Below, one piece after another: positions 1-7,897 of a stretch of 27,570 nucleotides of DNA. Both the position numbers and the translations under genes were made by a program. The DNA is taken from IMG/VR virus record IMGVR_UViG_3300041809_000180, positions 1-27,570 of that record; one strand, given 5' to 3'. How positions within the stretch are numbered: position 1 is the stretch's first letter; each line of letters begins with the position of its first letter. The notes under the pieces are model-generated. The model made no database searches. It was given only the letters and a program-made list of their open reading frames with translations, and was not told the origin of the DNA. The stretch comes from a virus.

Positions 1-2
1 AT

Positions 3-656
3 CCTATGGCTGTTCAATTCTGTACAAATCTCTTGGAAACTGAGACTCACGAGGAATTGTATCAGCTGGGGGAGCGGTTGGGTTTGAACGTGACTGAGTG
101 CGATGTAGAAGATAGAAACGGTAAGTACATTAGTATTTGGGATAGATCATTAGCAGAATTATGTGCTCAGCATTGTGGTGAGAAAGCACTAACAAAGAGA
201 CTATCAAGTGACTTGATCGGTGCTGATGTGGAAACACTTCAGTTACTTTTGGGCGCTTACGCCAATGTGGATGGTGGTTGTTATAAAGGCTCTCTTTACT
301 TCTCTACTGCCTCGGAGGAGTTGTCAGAACAGTTGCGTTTAGTTCTGGCCCGTTGCGGAATGATCGCCTCAGTAAACGAGATCGTGCACAAGCCCTCGAA
401 GATTGTTCTTAAAGAGACTATAGAGTTTCAGGTGTGGGTTGGGACAGACACAGCATGGAAGTTAACTACATCTCGGCATAGCGTAGGTAAGTCAGATCGA
501 CTTTGTAGCAAGCGTTTCTTCTACACATATGATGGTGTTACTTATTTGATGACGCCGATTGAGTCTGTAGAAGAGGTGTCTTACGACGATGACGTATATA
601 ACTTTTCAGTTGATGAAGACGAGAGCTATTTGGTAGAAGGACTGGCTGTACATAAC
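3..656 (+). other. Intein C-terminal region with LAGLIDADG-like endonuclease remnant
   Basis: The intein end is clear. VYNFSVDEDESYLV resembles block F, and GLAVHN followed by Cys is block G, with His216, Asn217 and the +1 Cys218 as splice-junction residues (codons at 651-659). Upstream, LLLGAYANVDGG at about residues 80-91 resembles a degenerate LAGLIDADG helix. It is preceded by the usual basic/Ser segment and followed by a typical S-x-E-L-x-x-x-L-x-L-x-L-x-R-x-G-x-x-A stretch. The N-terminal splicing blocks A and B and the first LAGLIDADG copy would lie upstream of the window. The splice residues look intact, so splicing is plausible. Whether the endonuclease still cuts is unknown, because its catalytic segment reads NVDGG rather than DADGS. 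Confidence 0.85.
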
Positions 657-1955
657 TGCAAAGTCCCATATGATCTGTGTTCTAACTGTACAGATTGGAG
701 ACGCTATGAGGAAGCGAAAGCTACGTTTGATCAGGTTAACCACAAAAGCATATCGGCAGCTGTTCTTGAGGTACATAAGAAATATCCAATACGGGGTCTC
801 TCGATAACTAGAAATGATTACTGTGAGCATCTTAGAAAAGCTCTTAATAAGATCATGCCTAATGGTTTGAAGAATTATGCAATCAATGACTACCCAAGAT
901 TCTTTGATATTTCAGTAGTGTTCATAGGGGCAGATAAGACAGCCAAGGTAATGGCAAAATTGGCTTCTGTATCTAGTTTTAGCCACGTGGCTGGAGATGC
1001 TATCCCATCATGGCAGGTAGCAGAGGTGATGGGATACTCCACGGAGGAGCCTATGGAGAAGGCAGCTTCAGTAGGGCATGTTCTTCCTAATATCAAAGCT
1101 GCAGCTGAGATCAAATCAGGGGAGATCGAAAAAGATGTTGTGCCCTCGCAGTTTGGTGGCAAAGCCGTACCAGCTAAGGACGACATACCTAACGATATAC
1201 TGGATACGCTGGGTAAAGGAGATTTGAGTGAAGCTCTCTCCACCCCAACCATGATGGGTATGCTTCTACGCCCACGTGAGTTTCAGCGTATAACAATCAT
1301 CAGCATGGGTAACAAGCCTTTGGCTGATGAATTGGACAACAAGGGTATTGTGTTTCCTCACACAGATGAGGATGAGTCCCCTGCAGATATAGGGTCTGGT
1401 CACTTCAGTGATATGATCAAGAAGCTACTAATGCCATTAATGGAGGGGCGTAGCTCACTAGAACCGGTAGCCAAACGGCGTATGATTAAGATCACGATAA
1501 TGGGTGGACCTAAAGAGGAGTCGTCTCTTCAGAAGACCTCTTCTCATCCTTTTATGCAGAAAATTGCTGCTATGTATAATGGGTACATACGAGGAGCTAT
1601 TTCTTGCTTAAAGGATATTCCATCAACAGTAGACTCTGATTCTGGTCTGTGGAGTGCTATATATGGTAAAGGTATTGGCGACTCTATGTTTAAGCTTGCT
1701 GATGGGGCTCAACCTGCTCATGTTTTGGGGGCAGCAATAGTTGCAGAAGCGATATCAGTTATGGCCAGAAGAGATGTAAAGAGGCAGGAATTACAAGGGC
1801 AGCAGGCTGGTCTAATAGAAGATCTGATAGCCAGTCACCCACACGCCCTAGCCTCTTTGGCAGCCCTTGGCGCTTTACATGCAGAAGGTTCTTCCCTTCC
1901 GAAGGATTTACTAGCAAAATTGGTGGGGATAGGTAAGAACGTCATTTCTCGGTGA
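3..1955 (+). CDS. Head-morphogenesis protein, interrupted by an intein (5' end outside window)
   Basis: The reading frame is open to the left edge, so the gene is truncated by the window; the ATG at 6 lies inside the intein. Numbering from that ATG, residues 1-217 are the C-terminal part of an intein and residues 218-649 are the C-extein. The extein begins at Cys218 and has a CxxC pair (C225, C228), a later YCEH (C273, H275) and FFDISVVFIGAD at 299-310. From memory, this CxxC/YCxH/FFDIS pattern occurs in a conserved family of large-phage virion proteins encoded just before the capsid gene; some are labelled VrlC-like. The C-terminal part has Ala-rich helices. The position upstream of core-like and capsid genes supports a role in head assembly. 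The biochemical function is not visible in the sequence; a protease or core protein is possible. The next gene follows with a 77-nt gap. Confidence 0.72.
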   Translation, partial: PMAVQFCTNLLETETHEELYQLGERLGLNVTECDVEDRNGKYISIWDRSLAELCAQHCGEKALTKRLSSDLIGADVETLQLLLGAYANVDGGCYKGSLYFSTASEELSEQLRLVLARCGMIASVNEIVHKPSKIVLKETIEFQVWVGTDTAWKLTTSRHSVGKSDRLCSKRFFYTYDGVTYLMTPIESVEEVSYDDDVYNFSVDEDESYLVEGLAVHNCKVPYDLCSNCTDWRRYEEAKATFDQVNHKSISAAVLEVHKKYPIRGLSITRNDYCEHLRKALNKIMPNGLKNYAINDYPRFFDISVVFIGADKTAKVMAKLASVSSFSHVAGDAIPSWQVAEVMGYSTEEPMEKAASVGHVLPNIKAAAEIKSGEIEKDVVPSQFGGKAVPAKDDIPNDILDTLGKGDLSEALSTPTMMGMLLRPREFQRITIISMGNKPLADELDNKGIVFPHTDEDESPADIGSGHFSDMIKKLLMPLMEGRSSLEPVAKRRMIKITIMGGPKEESSLQKTSSHPFMQKIAAMYNGYIRGAISCLKDIPSTVDSDSGLWSAIYGKGIGDSMFKLADGAQPAHVLGAAIVAEAISVMARRDVKRQELQGQQAGLIEDLIASHPHALASLAALGALHAEGSSLPKDLLAKLVGIGKNVISR

Positions 1956-2014
1956 GGTTAGAGGCTTCGTACCTCGAGGAAACAGATCACCGAACGGAAC
2001 CGAAAACAAACCGA

Positions 2015-2031
2015 GAATTCAGGAGATCACA
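2015..2031 (+). promoter_or_regulatory. RBS leader, first copy of a 17-nt repeat
   Basis: GAATTCAGGAGATCACA ends two nt before the ATG at 2033. It recurs exactly at 8903-8919 just before another virion gene. It contains the AGGAG ribosome-binding site. A shorter form (TTTCAGGAGA) precedes the gene at 6370. Confidence 0.55.
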
Positions 2032-2032
2032 A

Positions 2033-2872
2033 ATGGACGCACAATTGGCAGAGATCTATGGCACTGGAGTCAGCGCCGAAGACGATCAGGTAAAGCTCGC
2101 TGCGGCAGAGCTTTTGGTAAAGTTGGCAGAGGATAATCAAGTTGATCTGAGTCAGTTCAGTGATGCTGAGGTAGCTCAGATGGTTAGTGAACTTCATAAG
2201 CAAGCAGAATTCCCTCCTGCTATGGAAGAGAAGAAAGAAGAGAAGAAGGAGTCTAAGGAGACACCAGAGTCCAAGGAATCCTCGGAATCTTCTGAATCTG
2301 CTGAGAAGGCAGCTGCAGAGAAGGTAGCTGAAGCAGATTTCCTTGGTCGTGTGATGGCTCACTCTTTCAATCAAGAGCTCACTGAGATCAATAAGGAAGC
2401 TGGAGTCAAGGACAAAGCAATCAGCGCTGGCAAGTCCATTGGTGAGTTCTTCAAAAATCGTGGCAAGAATGTAGCTAATGCTGCTAAAGCTACCGGTGCA
2501 GCTGCTGCTAAGGGTGGCGCTGCGGTTGGTCGTGCAGGTAAAGCTGTAGGTAGCACTGCTGCTACGGCTGGGAAAGCAGTCAATGAACAGGTCAAGAAGC
2601 ATCCATGGGCTGCTGCTGGGGCTGCTGGTGCTCTTGGAGCTGCTGGTGGTGCGGCTGCAATGCACAAGAAGTCCTCTGCTTTGGATGCTCTAGCATCTGA
2701 GCGTGCGTGGGAATTGGCTAAGGAAGCTGGTTGGGTAGATGCAGAAGGCAATCTTGTTGTTCCACAGCAAGCAGAGGAACAGAAGGTAGCTTCTGCTCTA
2801 GAGATCGAAGTAGAGCGTCGTGCCCTACAGATGCTTGAGGCAGAGGGTCTTCCAGTTAAGTGGAATGAATAA
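2033..2872 (+). CDS. Prohead core/virion-associated protein with glycine-zipper segment
   Basis: The ATG at 2033 is preferred over upstream in-frame starts (GTG at 1952) because AGGAG sits at 2021-2025 with good spacing. The product is about 279 aa. The N-terminal part is helical. Residues about 64-98 are a Lys/Glu/Ser-rich low-complexity linker. A segment reading LGRVMAHSF follows, then an Ala/Gly-rich stretch (about 145-211) ending in HPWAAAGAAGALGAAGGAAA, flanked by Lys. That looks like the single C-terminal membrane helix of DUF883/YqjD-type proteins, or a glycine zipper. The C-terminus is charged. Position and composition suggest a core, scaffold or ejected internal protein; the exact role is inference. 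Confidence 0.7.
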   Translation: MDAQLAEIYGTGVSAEDDQVKLAAAELLVKLAEDNQVDLSQFSDAEVAQMVSELHKQAEFPPAMEEKKEEKKESKETPESKESSESSESAEKAAAEKVAEADFLGRVMAHSFNQELTEINKEAGVKDKAISAGKSIGEFFKNRGKNVANAAKATGAAAAKGGAAVGRAGKAVGSTAATAGKAVNEQVKKHPWAAAGAAGALGAAGGAAAMHKKSSALDALASERAWELAKEAGWVDAEGNLVVPQQAEEQKVASALEIEVERRALQMLEAEGLPVKWNE

Positions 2873-2878
2873 CACCCA

Positions 2879-3160
2879 ATGACTGGGATTGGTATGTCGG
2901 CGTTTTTTGATGAACTGGAGAAGTTGGGTGGCTTAGCCCGCTCCATAGATAGTCCTTGGGGAACCAAGACTGTCGGAGCACCAAGGTCTAAGATCACTCC
3001 TTCACAGTTCCCAAAAGCGCCGACTGCCCCCGGTCCTATGAGTCCCAAGCTAGTAACACCGGCAGCTAAGTATGGTCCCAGCCAGAACTACTCTCAACCT
3101 AACTTCTCAACACCACCAGCCTCAATGGGTGTTGGTGTAAATGATGTGGGTGGGGTGTAG
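2879..3160 (+). CDS. Small Pro-rich virion-associated protein with FFDELEKL N-terminus
   Basis: The product is 93 aa from ATG 2879, or 88 aa from ATG 2894; no strong ribosome site decides between them. The later start would give MSAFFDELEKLGG at the very N-terminus, which matches the FFDEFEKI start of the gene at 14278. The rest is Pro/Ser/Thr-rich and probably unstructured, ending in GVGVNDVGGV. It lies 6 nt after the core-like gene and is probably cotranscribed with it. The shared N-terminal peptide suggests a common targeting or assembly role, which is inference. I do not recognise a named family. Confidence 0.55.
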   Translation: MTGIGMSAFFDELEKLGGLARSIDSPWGTKTVGAPRSKITPSQFPKAPTAPGPMSPKLVTPAAKYGPSQNYSQPNFSTPPASMGVGVNDVGGV

Positions 3161-3201
3161 TCGGCAGCAACTGCCACCAATTTTTGTACCTGGAGGATTC
3201 G

Positions 3202-4254
3202 ATGCATATCTCGCTACAAGCAATGGTTGCTACGGCGCTGGCTGAGGCTGAAGAACGTGAGAAGCTCGCAGCAGCAGACGGCGATGCCGTAGCCAACGGA
3301 GAAGATACAGATATCAATGATGGGAAGGGCAAGGAGCCAAGTGCTGCTAATGCCACTCCTAACAACCCTGCTACTGTTCCTGAGCGGAATGAGACTAGCA
3401 AGGCAGACGGTGAAAAGACTTCGATGGTGGCTAATAAGTTAGCTAGCGCTATCGAGTATCTCAATGAAAACTGGCTATCCAAGGTGGCTGTAGGAGAGAT
3501 CACTCCACCTACACCAACAGGTCAACCAGAAGCTAAGGTTGGCCCAGGCGATGGTCCAGGTGCCTTTGAGACTAATGTAAATTCGCCTACTCCTGGAGTC
3601 CAGTCTGAGGCTGTTGGTCAAGCAAAAAATGATCAAGTGCCTATGAAGCCTGGCTCAGACACCAAAACACTTGGTCAGACCAATCCAACTACGGCCATGG
3701 AGACTACTATTGAAACTCCTCCAGGTGGTAGTGAGTCTTGGAAAGACAAGGATGTCCTCAAGCAAGCTGCTGCAGCTTTGATCAAGAAGACGGCAGCTGC
3801 TAAACAGGTATCTCGTGTATTTAAGTTGATCAAGGAGGCAGATATTCCTCCTCAAGCAACAGAAGCAGAACAAGGTGTTCCAGCTCTCCCAGGTCCAGCT
3901 GCGGCCCAGGAGAAGTTGATCGATTCAATTACATCAGCAATAAACTATACTAAGCGTGATGCGAAGGCAGAGCCCAAAGAGCGGATGGGTGAGGTTCTAG
4001 ACGAACCAGCTCAGAAGAAGACGACGGATACTGTCCTTCAGAACAACCTCTCCAACACTGATGCAGCAGGGACCAAAATCTCTTCTGTAAAGGTGGCTGC
4101 GGCGAGGGCCTACCTCAAGAAAGTAGCTGAGGCAGGTTGCGACTCTGATGCTTCACCAGAGGCAAAAGAGAAGGCAGATAGACTTCGGTCTATCGTAGAA
4201 GCCAAGAGCAAAGAAAAGTCGAGTCAGTTCGACCTACCAAAAGAGACAGTCTAA
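3202..4254 (+). CDS. Low-complexity core/scaffold-like protein
   Basis: ATG 3202 is chosen because GGAGG at 3192-3196 lies at proper spacing; the frame also allows TTG 3184. The product is about 350 aa. The N-terminus is helical (ALAEAEEREKLAAAD). A long Pro/Gly/Asn/Thr-rich region covers roughly residues 30-175. Lys/Ala helices follow (LKQAAAALIKKTAAAK; VKVAAARAYLKKVAEAG), and the C-terminus is highly charged. There is no enzyme motif. Composition and location between head genes and the capsid gene fit a scaffold or internal head protein. The repeated K-x-A helices resemble those of neighbouring virion proteins. Confidence 0.65.
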   Translation: MHISLQAMVATALAEAEEREKLAAADGDAVANGEDTDINDGKGKEPSAANATPNNPATVPERNETSKADGEKTSMVANKLASAIEYLNENWLSKVAVGEITPPTPTGQPEAKVGPGDGPGAFETNVNSPTPGVQSEAVGQAKNDQVPMKPGSDTKTLGQTNPTTAMETTIETPPGGSESWKDKDVLKQAAAALIKKTAAAKQVSRVFKLIKEADIPPQATEAEQGVPALPGPAAAQEKLIDSITSAINYTKRDAKAEPKERMGEVLDEPAQKKTTDTVLQNNLSNTDAAGTKISSVKVAAARAYLKKVAEAGCDSDASPEAKEKADRLRSIVEAKSKEKSSQFDLPKETV

Positions 4255-4269
4255 GGAAGGATGAATACC

Positions 4270-4632
4270 ATGGGAACGACTAAGATCAGTGCAGCACAGG
4301 CCGCCCAGGTCTATGCCGAGGTACCAGGAGTCCTTCGGAAGCTGGCCTCTGAGAGAGATGCTCTACAACGTGAGGTAGACGGTTATCGTCTAGGCTCCAG
4401 AATTACCAAGATTGCTCAACGCATGGAGGAGAAGAACATTAGTCTCGGCTCCAACTTGTCAGAGCGTGTTGCGTACATTAAGGAAGCTCACGAAAAGGGT
4501 CGCTCTCTAGAAGCAATCGAAGAGGCAATTGAGATGACTGCTCCTAACGGAGAGATCGCCAAGATTGCAGCTGAGGATGCTGGGAACGGAAGCAACCAAC
4601 TCGAAACGTATCTGATTGGCGACCTGGCGTAA
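4270..4632 (+). CDS. Short helical head protein, possible scaffold
   Basis: Two ATGs are possible, 4261 and 4270. The ribosome site AAGGAAGG (4253-4260) abuts 4261 but is 9 nt from 4270, so 4270 is preferred and gives 120 aa. The protein is mostly predicted helix, with a heptad-like stretch RKLASERDALQREVDGY near the N-terminus and KIAQRMEEK, AIEEAIEM and EIAKIAAEDAG further on. It sits directly before the decoration-like and capsid genes. A scaffold, core or adaptor role is plausible, but no family is recognised. Confidence 0.62.
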   Translation: MGTTKISAAQAAQVYAEVPGVLRKLASERDALQREVDGYRLGSRITKIAQRMEEKNISLGSNLSERVAYIKEAHEKGRSLEAIEEAIEMTAPNGEIAKIAAEDAGNGSNQLETYLIGDLA

Positions 4633-4674
4633 GCCAGTGTTCCGAAGGCAACAAGAAACAACAGGAGAACCAAA

Positions 4675-5121
4675 ATGATCGTCAATTTCGAACTGGTTAC
4701 AGACGTACAGGACCTGATTCGCAGGGACTTTACGCTTGCTAACCAAGCTATCATCAACCCAACCAATCCAAACCCACTGCTTGATGGCGAGTGGGTTGCC
4801 CTCAACTCTGCATATCAGATTGACCGTGCAGCTACTGGAGTCCTTGGATTCGCAGTGTTTGCAGAAAAGGGACGTTTCGATGTCCAGGCAATCGGCAAGA
4901 CCACAGTCTTGTTTGCAAAGCCATACGAAGCAGATACTCGTATCTTCACTACAACCGGTTTGGTTTTGGGTGGAGCACTCAAGATCTCCGCTACAGTGAG
5001 CTACAATAGCCAGACAGTTTCTGGCCTCATTGCCTACGATACGGGCATCATCATTGGCTACGTCACTCGTTTGCCTGCAAACAACGGTGGCAAGCTGCGG
5101 TTCCTCAAGACCATCGGGTAA
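4675..5121 (+). CDS. Head decoration-like protein
   Basis: The product is 148 aa with a clear AGGAG ribosome site 8 nt before ATG 4675. It appears to be almost entirely beta strand. A segment PLLDGEWVALNSAYQI is followed by alternating strands with GVLGFAVFAEKGRFDVQAIG and a C-terminal GYVTRLPANNGGKLRF. Small beta proteins encoded immediately upstream of the major capsid gene are commonly capsid decoration or stabilising proteins of the lambda gpD/SHP type. The LLDGEW motif is typical, from memory, of such proteins in environmental phages. This is inference from fold pattern and synteny. Confidence 0.6.
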   Translation: MIVNFELVTDVQDLIRRDFTLANQAIINPTNPNPLLDGEWVALNSAYQIDRAATGVLGFAVFAEKGRFDVQAIGKTTVLFAKPYEADTRIFTTTGLVLGGALKISATVSYNSQTVSGLIAYDTGIIIGYVTRLPANNGGKLRFLKTIG

Positions 5122-5159
5122 TTGAGGCAAACAAGGGTTTCATACAAGAGGTAAATATC

Positions 5160-6281
5160 ATGAGCGTTCCATCCAGAGTTTTGAATGATCTCTTTACTCA
5201 GAAGCTTGATTCTTCTGAAGGACAAGAGAAGATCGCTGAGTACGCTGGTACATACATCCGTGACCGTTTGCGTGAAGTTTCTTTCGCAAGAAAGATCACT
5301 CCACCGCAACAGGTAACACGGGCAGATTGCCAGCGTTCAGTTAATCACGATACTCTCGTGAAGATCGTTGACGTAGAACCAAAGAGCCGTGCAATGTCTA
5401 TGACCTTCCGTGGTCAACCGACTGCTCGTTTCATCCGTGCACCACGTGCGGAGGTTGCCTTCTTCACCATCTCCTCGGAAAAGTTCGAGAAGAGTGAACA
5501 GGAACTTTTGGCCTACGAAATGCCAATCACGAAGATCATTGAGGACAACTCGGTCAAGGATATTCAAGAGATCGAAGACCGTGAGTTCACAATCCATATT
5601 GAAGCAGCTGTCCAGGCTCTTCAACAGGAAGCCAATGGTAACGTCGTTACCTGCCTTAACGCTGCAACCGTCCAGGCTGGCAGTGTAGTTGAGTTCTCGG
5701 TACGTAAGGGCGAGCTGGCTCGTAACGCTACTACAGAGACCTCGGCATCCTTGCCAATCCAGAAGCCAGACCTAGTCAACCTGTTCAAGATGCTGTCGGG
5801 AAACCGTCTGCGTGGCGAAATGGTGTTGATGACGGAAGTAGACTGGGATGACATTCTTCAGTGGACCACTGAAGATGTTGGTAACAAGATCGCCAGCGAG
5901 ACCACTGTTGAGGGATACAAGTACAACTTGCTCCTTGGCCGTGCATACTGCCGTACGATCAAGACAGACATTCTTCGTCCAGGTAACCTCTATCTGTTCA
6001 CGAAGCCAGACTTCTTCGGTAAGTTCTTCATCCTGAACAACACGAAGTTCTACATTGACAAGATTGCCAATATGATCACTTGGCAGTCGTGGGAAGATAT
6101 CGCTATGAGCGTTATCAATATCGCTGCTGTTCGTAAGCTTGAGCTCTACTCGGGTGATGCGTCCAGTCTTGATACCGATAGCATCCTTTCTAGCGTCATC
6201 CCATTGGCTGAGGAAGATCTTGGTCAAGAGAATAACCAGGTAGATCAGGGCCTGGTCTATCCTCAGATTGAGACCTACTAA
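5160..6281 (+). CDS. Major capsid protein (HK97-fold type)
   Basis: The product is 373 aa with an AGAGG ribosome site before ATG 5160. It has the character of large-phage HK97-fold capsid proteins. A helical N-arm (RVLNDLFTQKL) leads to a basic beta region RFIRAPRAEVAFF. Next comes the long spine-like helix region containing EMPITKIIEDNSVKDIQEIEDREF, then a helix IEAAVQALQQEA and a beta-rich C-terminal half. It would form the icosahedral shell. The gene follows the decoration-like gene and is closed by a strong terminator, consistent with very high expression. No obvious N-terminal cleavage site can be assigned by eye. Confidence 0.82.
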   Translation: MSVPSRVLNDLFTQKLDSSEGQEKIAEYAGTYIRDRLREVSFARKITPPQQVTRADCQRSVNHDTLVKIVDVEPKSRAMSMTFRGQPTARFIRAPRAEVAFFTISSEKFEKSEQELLAYEMPITKIIEDNSVKDIQEIEDREFTIHIEAAVQALQQEANGNVVTCLNAATVQAGSVVEFSVRKGELARNATTETSASLPIQKPDLVNLFKMLSGNRLRGEMVLMTEVDWDDILQWTTEDVGNKIASETTVEGYKYNLLLGRAYCRTIKTDILRPGNLYLFTKPDFFGKFFILNNTKFYIDKIANMITWQSWEDIAMSVINIAAVRKLELYSGDASSLDTDSILSSVIPLAEEDLGQENNQVDQGLVYPQIETY

Positions 6282-6314
6282 GTAGTAGTCAATCTGTTAC
6301 ACAGGTAGTTGGAT

Positions 6315-6356
6315 GCGCCAGCGTTCCTAACCATGGGCGCTGGCGCTTCTTCTTTC
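6315..6356 (+). terminator. Rho-independent terminator after the capsid gene
   Basis: A perfect 9-bp stem, GCGCCAGCG (6315-6323) with CGCTGGCGC (6338-6346), has a 14-nt loop and a T-rich tail (6347-6355). It separates the capsid gene from the 6370 gene, whose ribosome site AGGAG overlaps the end of the tail. Confidence 0.88.
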
Positions 6357-6369
6357 AGGAGAAATTTAG

Positions 6370-7008
6370 ATGGCTGAGAATACGTATTTGATCCACAACA
6401 TGTTCCGTGCTCATAGCTCGCACAAACAACGTGCCTTATCTGCTACTCCTCATACAGCTGTAGAGCGTATTGCTGGACGCAGAATAGTGCCGAAGAGACC
6501 GATCAGAGTTTCTGAAGAAGAGTTCAAAGCAAATGAAACAGAGATTTTTCAGAAGATTCGTGAAGGTAGACTTGCTGTTACACTGCCAGATCTTACGTTC
6601 ATTGATTCAAGACCAGATGGACGATTGTACAAGGTCTTCGTGAACAAGAAGATCGAAGAAGAAAAAGTAGCAATTGATCTGACTAAAGATTCTGTTGATT
6701 CAGAAGGAACAGATGGTGGCCTTGATGACCTGGGTCCAACTGGAGCTCAAGCACCAACTGGTTGGCAAGGACCACAGGGTCCTGCAATAATTGAATCTGG
6801 TTTTGGTAAGGGGCAGGAGGGTGCTAATCCTGGCATGGATGGACTTACCGGTGCTGTTGGTGAGGTAGGACCCCCTGAATCTACACCAGGCGTAGAGCCC
6901 ATACCTTCTGATACTGAGAAACTAATCCAAACAGGTATTCCTCCAGTTCAAGATATGCAGACCATTACTTTGGATACACCAAAGTCTAAGAAGCGTCGTA
7001 AGGAGTAA
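6370..7008 (+). CDS. Virion protein with short collagen-like segment
   Basis: The product is 212 aa, with AGGAG 9 nt before ATG 6370. The N-terminal half (1-115) is basic and globular, with KRPIRVSEEEFKANETEIFQ and FIDSRPDGRLYKVFVNKK. The second half is Gly/Pro-rich with imperfect Gly-X-Y triplets (GPTGAQAPTG, GPQGPA, GMDGLTGAVGEVGPP), resembling a short collagen-like region. The C-terminus is KSKKRRKE. It is the first gene after the capsid terminator and lies 2 nt from the next gene. It may be a head-tail region or decorating protein; the function is unknown. Confidence 0.65.
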   Translation: MAENTYLIHNMFRAHSSHKQRALSATPHTAVERIAGRRIVPKRPIRVSEEEFKANETEIFQKIREGRLAVTLPDLTFIDSRPDGRLYKVFVNKKIEEEKVAIDLTKDSVDSEGTDGGLDDLGPTGAQAPTGWQGPQGPAIIESGFGKGQEGANPGMDGLTGAVGEVGPPESTPGVEPIPSDTEKLIQTGIPPVQDMQTITLDTPKSKKRRKE

Positions 7009-7010
7009 CC

Positions 7011-7307
7011 ATGGCAAAGGTGCTGAACAAGACAGATAGAAGCCTTCCAGTAGAAAGGTGGACCCTTTTTGCTGGAGGAACTAAGTGCATGGATAATAAT
7101 GGTAAGATCAGGGAAGAACTCCCGGATAATGTAGCCTATGGTCCAATTGTTCGGCACCTATTAGCCCAGGATTTGGTATCCTTTGGTGGCATACAGAAAA
7201 AGATAGCTAAGTCTGTAACGTTCACCGGAGAGATAAGAGAAATAGACATGACCAGTGGCCAGTCTAAATCTCAACGTAAGAAGCTTCGTGGCGAACAGAG
7301 GAGCTAA
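7011..7307 (+). CDS. Small basic protein, neck region, unknown function
   Basis: The product is 98 aa. AAGGAG overlaps the end of the preceding gene, and ATG 7011 follows. It contains RSLPVERWTLFAGGTKCMDNNG, then VAYGPIVRHLLAQDLVSFGG, and a basic tail SQRKKLRGEQRS. The stop abuts the ATG of the next gene, so translational coupling is likely. No family is recognised. The location suggests a connector or adaptor component. Confidence 0.62.
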   Translation: MAKVLNKTDRSLPVERWTLFAGGTKCMDNNGKIREELPDNVAYGPIVRHLLAQDLVSFGGIQKKIAKSVTFTGEIREIDMTSGQSKSQRKKLRGEQRS

Positions 7308-7829
7308 ATGGCTCAGCAACTACAAGGTCTGGATGGAGTATCTGGTGGAGGAACCAGTCCTCTATTCAATTCCTTTATTCAAACAGTCAGATTCTTCATG
7401 AGAGATCATCCCCAGCTTAACCGGCTGGTAAAGGGGGAGGAACACTCAGATAGAATGATCTCGTGGGCCATCATGGACTTTCTGTCTGATTGGGCAGGTA
7501 CTCCACCAGACCTGGGCTATATGACCTTGGAAGAAATGTTCTACAAACATTACCAGTCATTCGCTCTTCGTGGAACCTGTGTGGCTCTGTTGCAGTCTAT
7601 CGGTATCCTCCAGACCCGTAACCAACTACAATTCTCTGACGGCGGTATAAGCGTGGACGCTAATAACAAAGCACCTATGTGGATGCAATGGATCAGAGAC
7701 TTCTCCACCAAGTATGAACAAGAAAAAGTCCAGAAGAAGGTGTCGATCAATATTGCTAACATGATGACAAGCTTCTCTGGTGTTCATACCGAGTATTTCT
7801 TCGTTAATGGCTGGTACGGAGTCTATTGA
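7308..7829 (+). CDS. Probable neck/head-tail connector protein
   Basis: The product is 173 aa and its ATG directly follows the previous stop. It is mostly helical and aromatic-rich: FIQTVRFFMRDHPQLNRLV, MISWAIMDFLSDWAG and YMTLEEMFYKHYQSFALRG, then a short beta region and MWMQWIRDFSTKYEQEKV. Such compact helical proteins encoded shortly after the capsid gene are often head-completion adaptors. That assignment rests on synteny, not on a recognised motif. The downstream neighbour is a free-standing HNH gene, so this gene was probably once adjacent to the gene now at 8919. Confidence 0.6.
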   Translation: MAQQLQGLDGVSGGGTSPLFNSFIQTVRFFMRDHPQLNRLVKGEEHSDRMISWAIMDFLSDWAGTPPDLGYMTLEEMFYKHYQSFALRGTCVALLQSIGILQTRNQLQFSDGGISVDANNKAPMWMQWIRDFSTKYEQEKVQKKVSINIANMMTSFSGVHTEYFFVNGWYGVY

Positions 7830-7868
7830 CAATGGATGGTGCCCGTGGTAAACTTCCTGAGATTGAGG

Positions 7869-7890
7869 GTATAAGACTCTCACTAGGAGG
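7869..7890 (+). promoter_or_regulatory. Shared HNH-cassette leader, copy 1
   Basis: GTATAAG (7869-7875), 10 nt, GGAG (7886-7889), 8 nt, then ATG 7898. The same elements with identical spacing precede the HNH gene at 19150. GTATAAG could be a -10-like or phage late promoter core, or a processing site. No convincing -35 is visible. Confidence 0.45.
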
Positions 7891-7897
7891 TTTTAGT

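Noticed and set aside
2371-3048. 225-residue minus-strand frame
   Set aside because: Opposite two well-supported plus-strand genes; it is the Ala/Pro-rich mirror of an Ala/Gly-rich protein.
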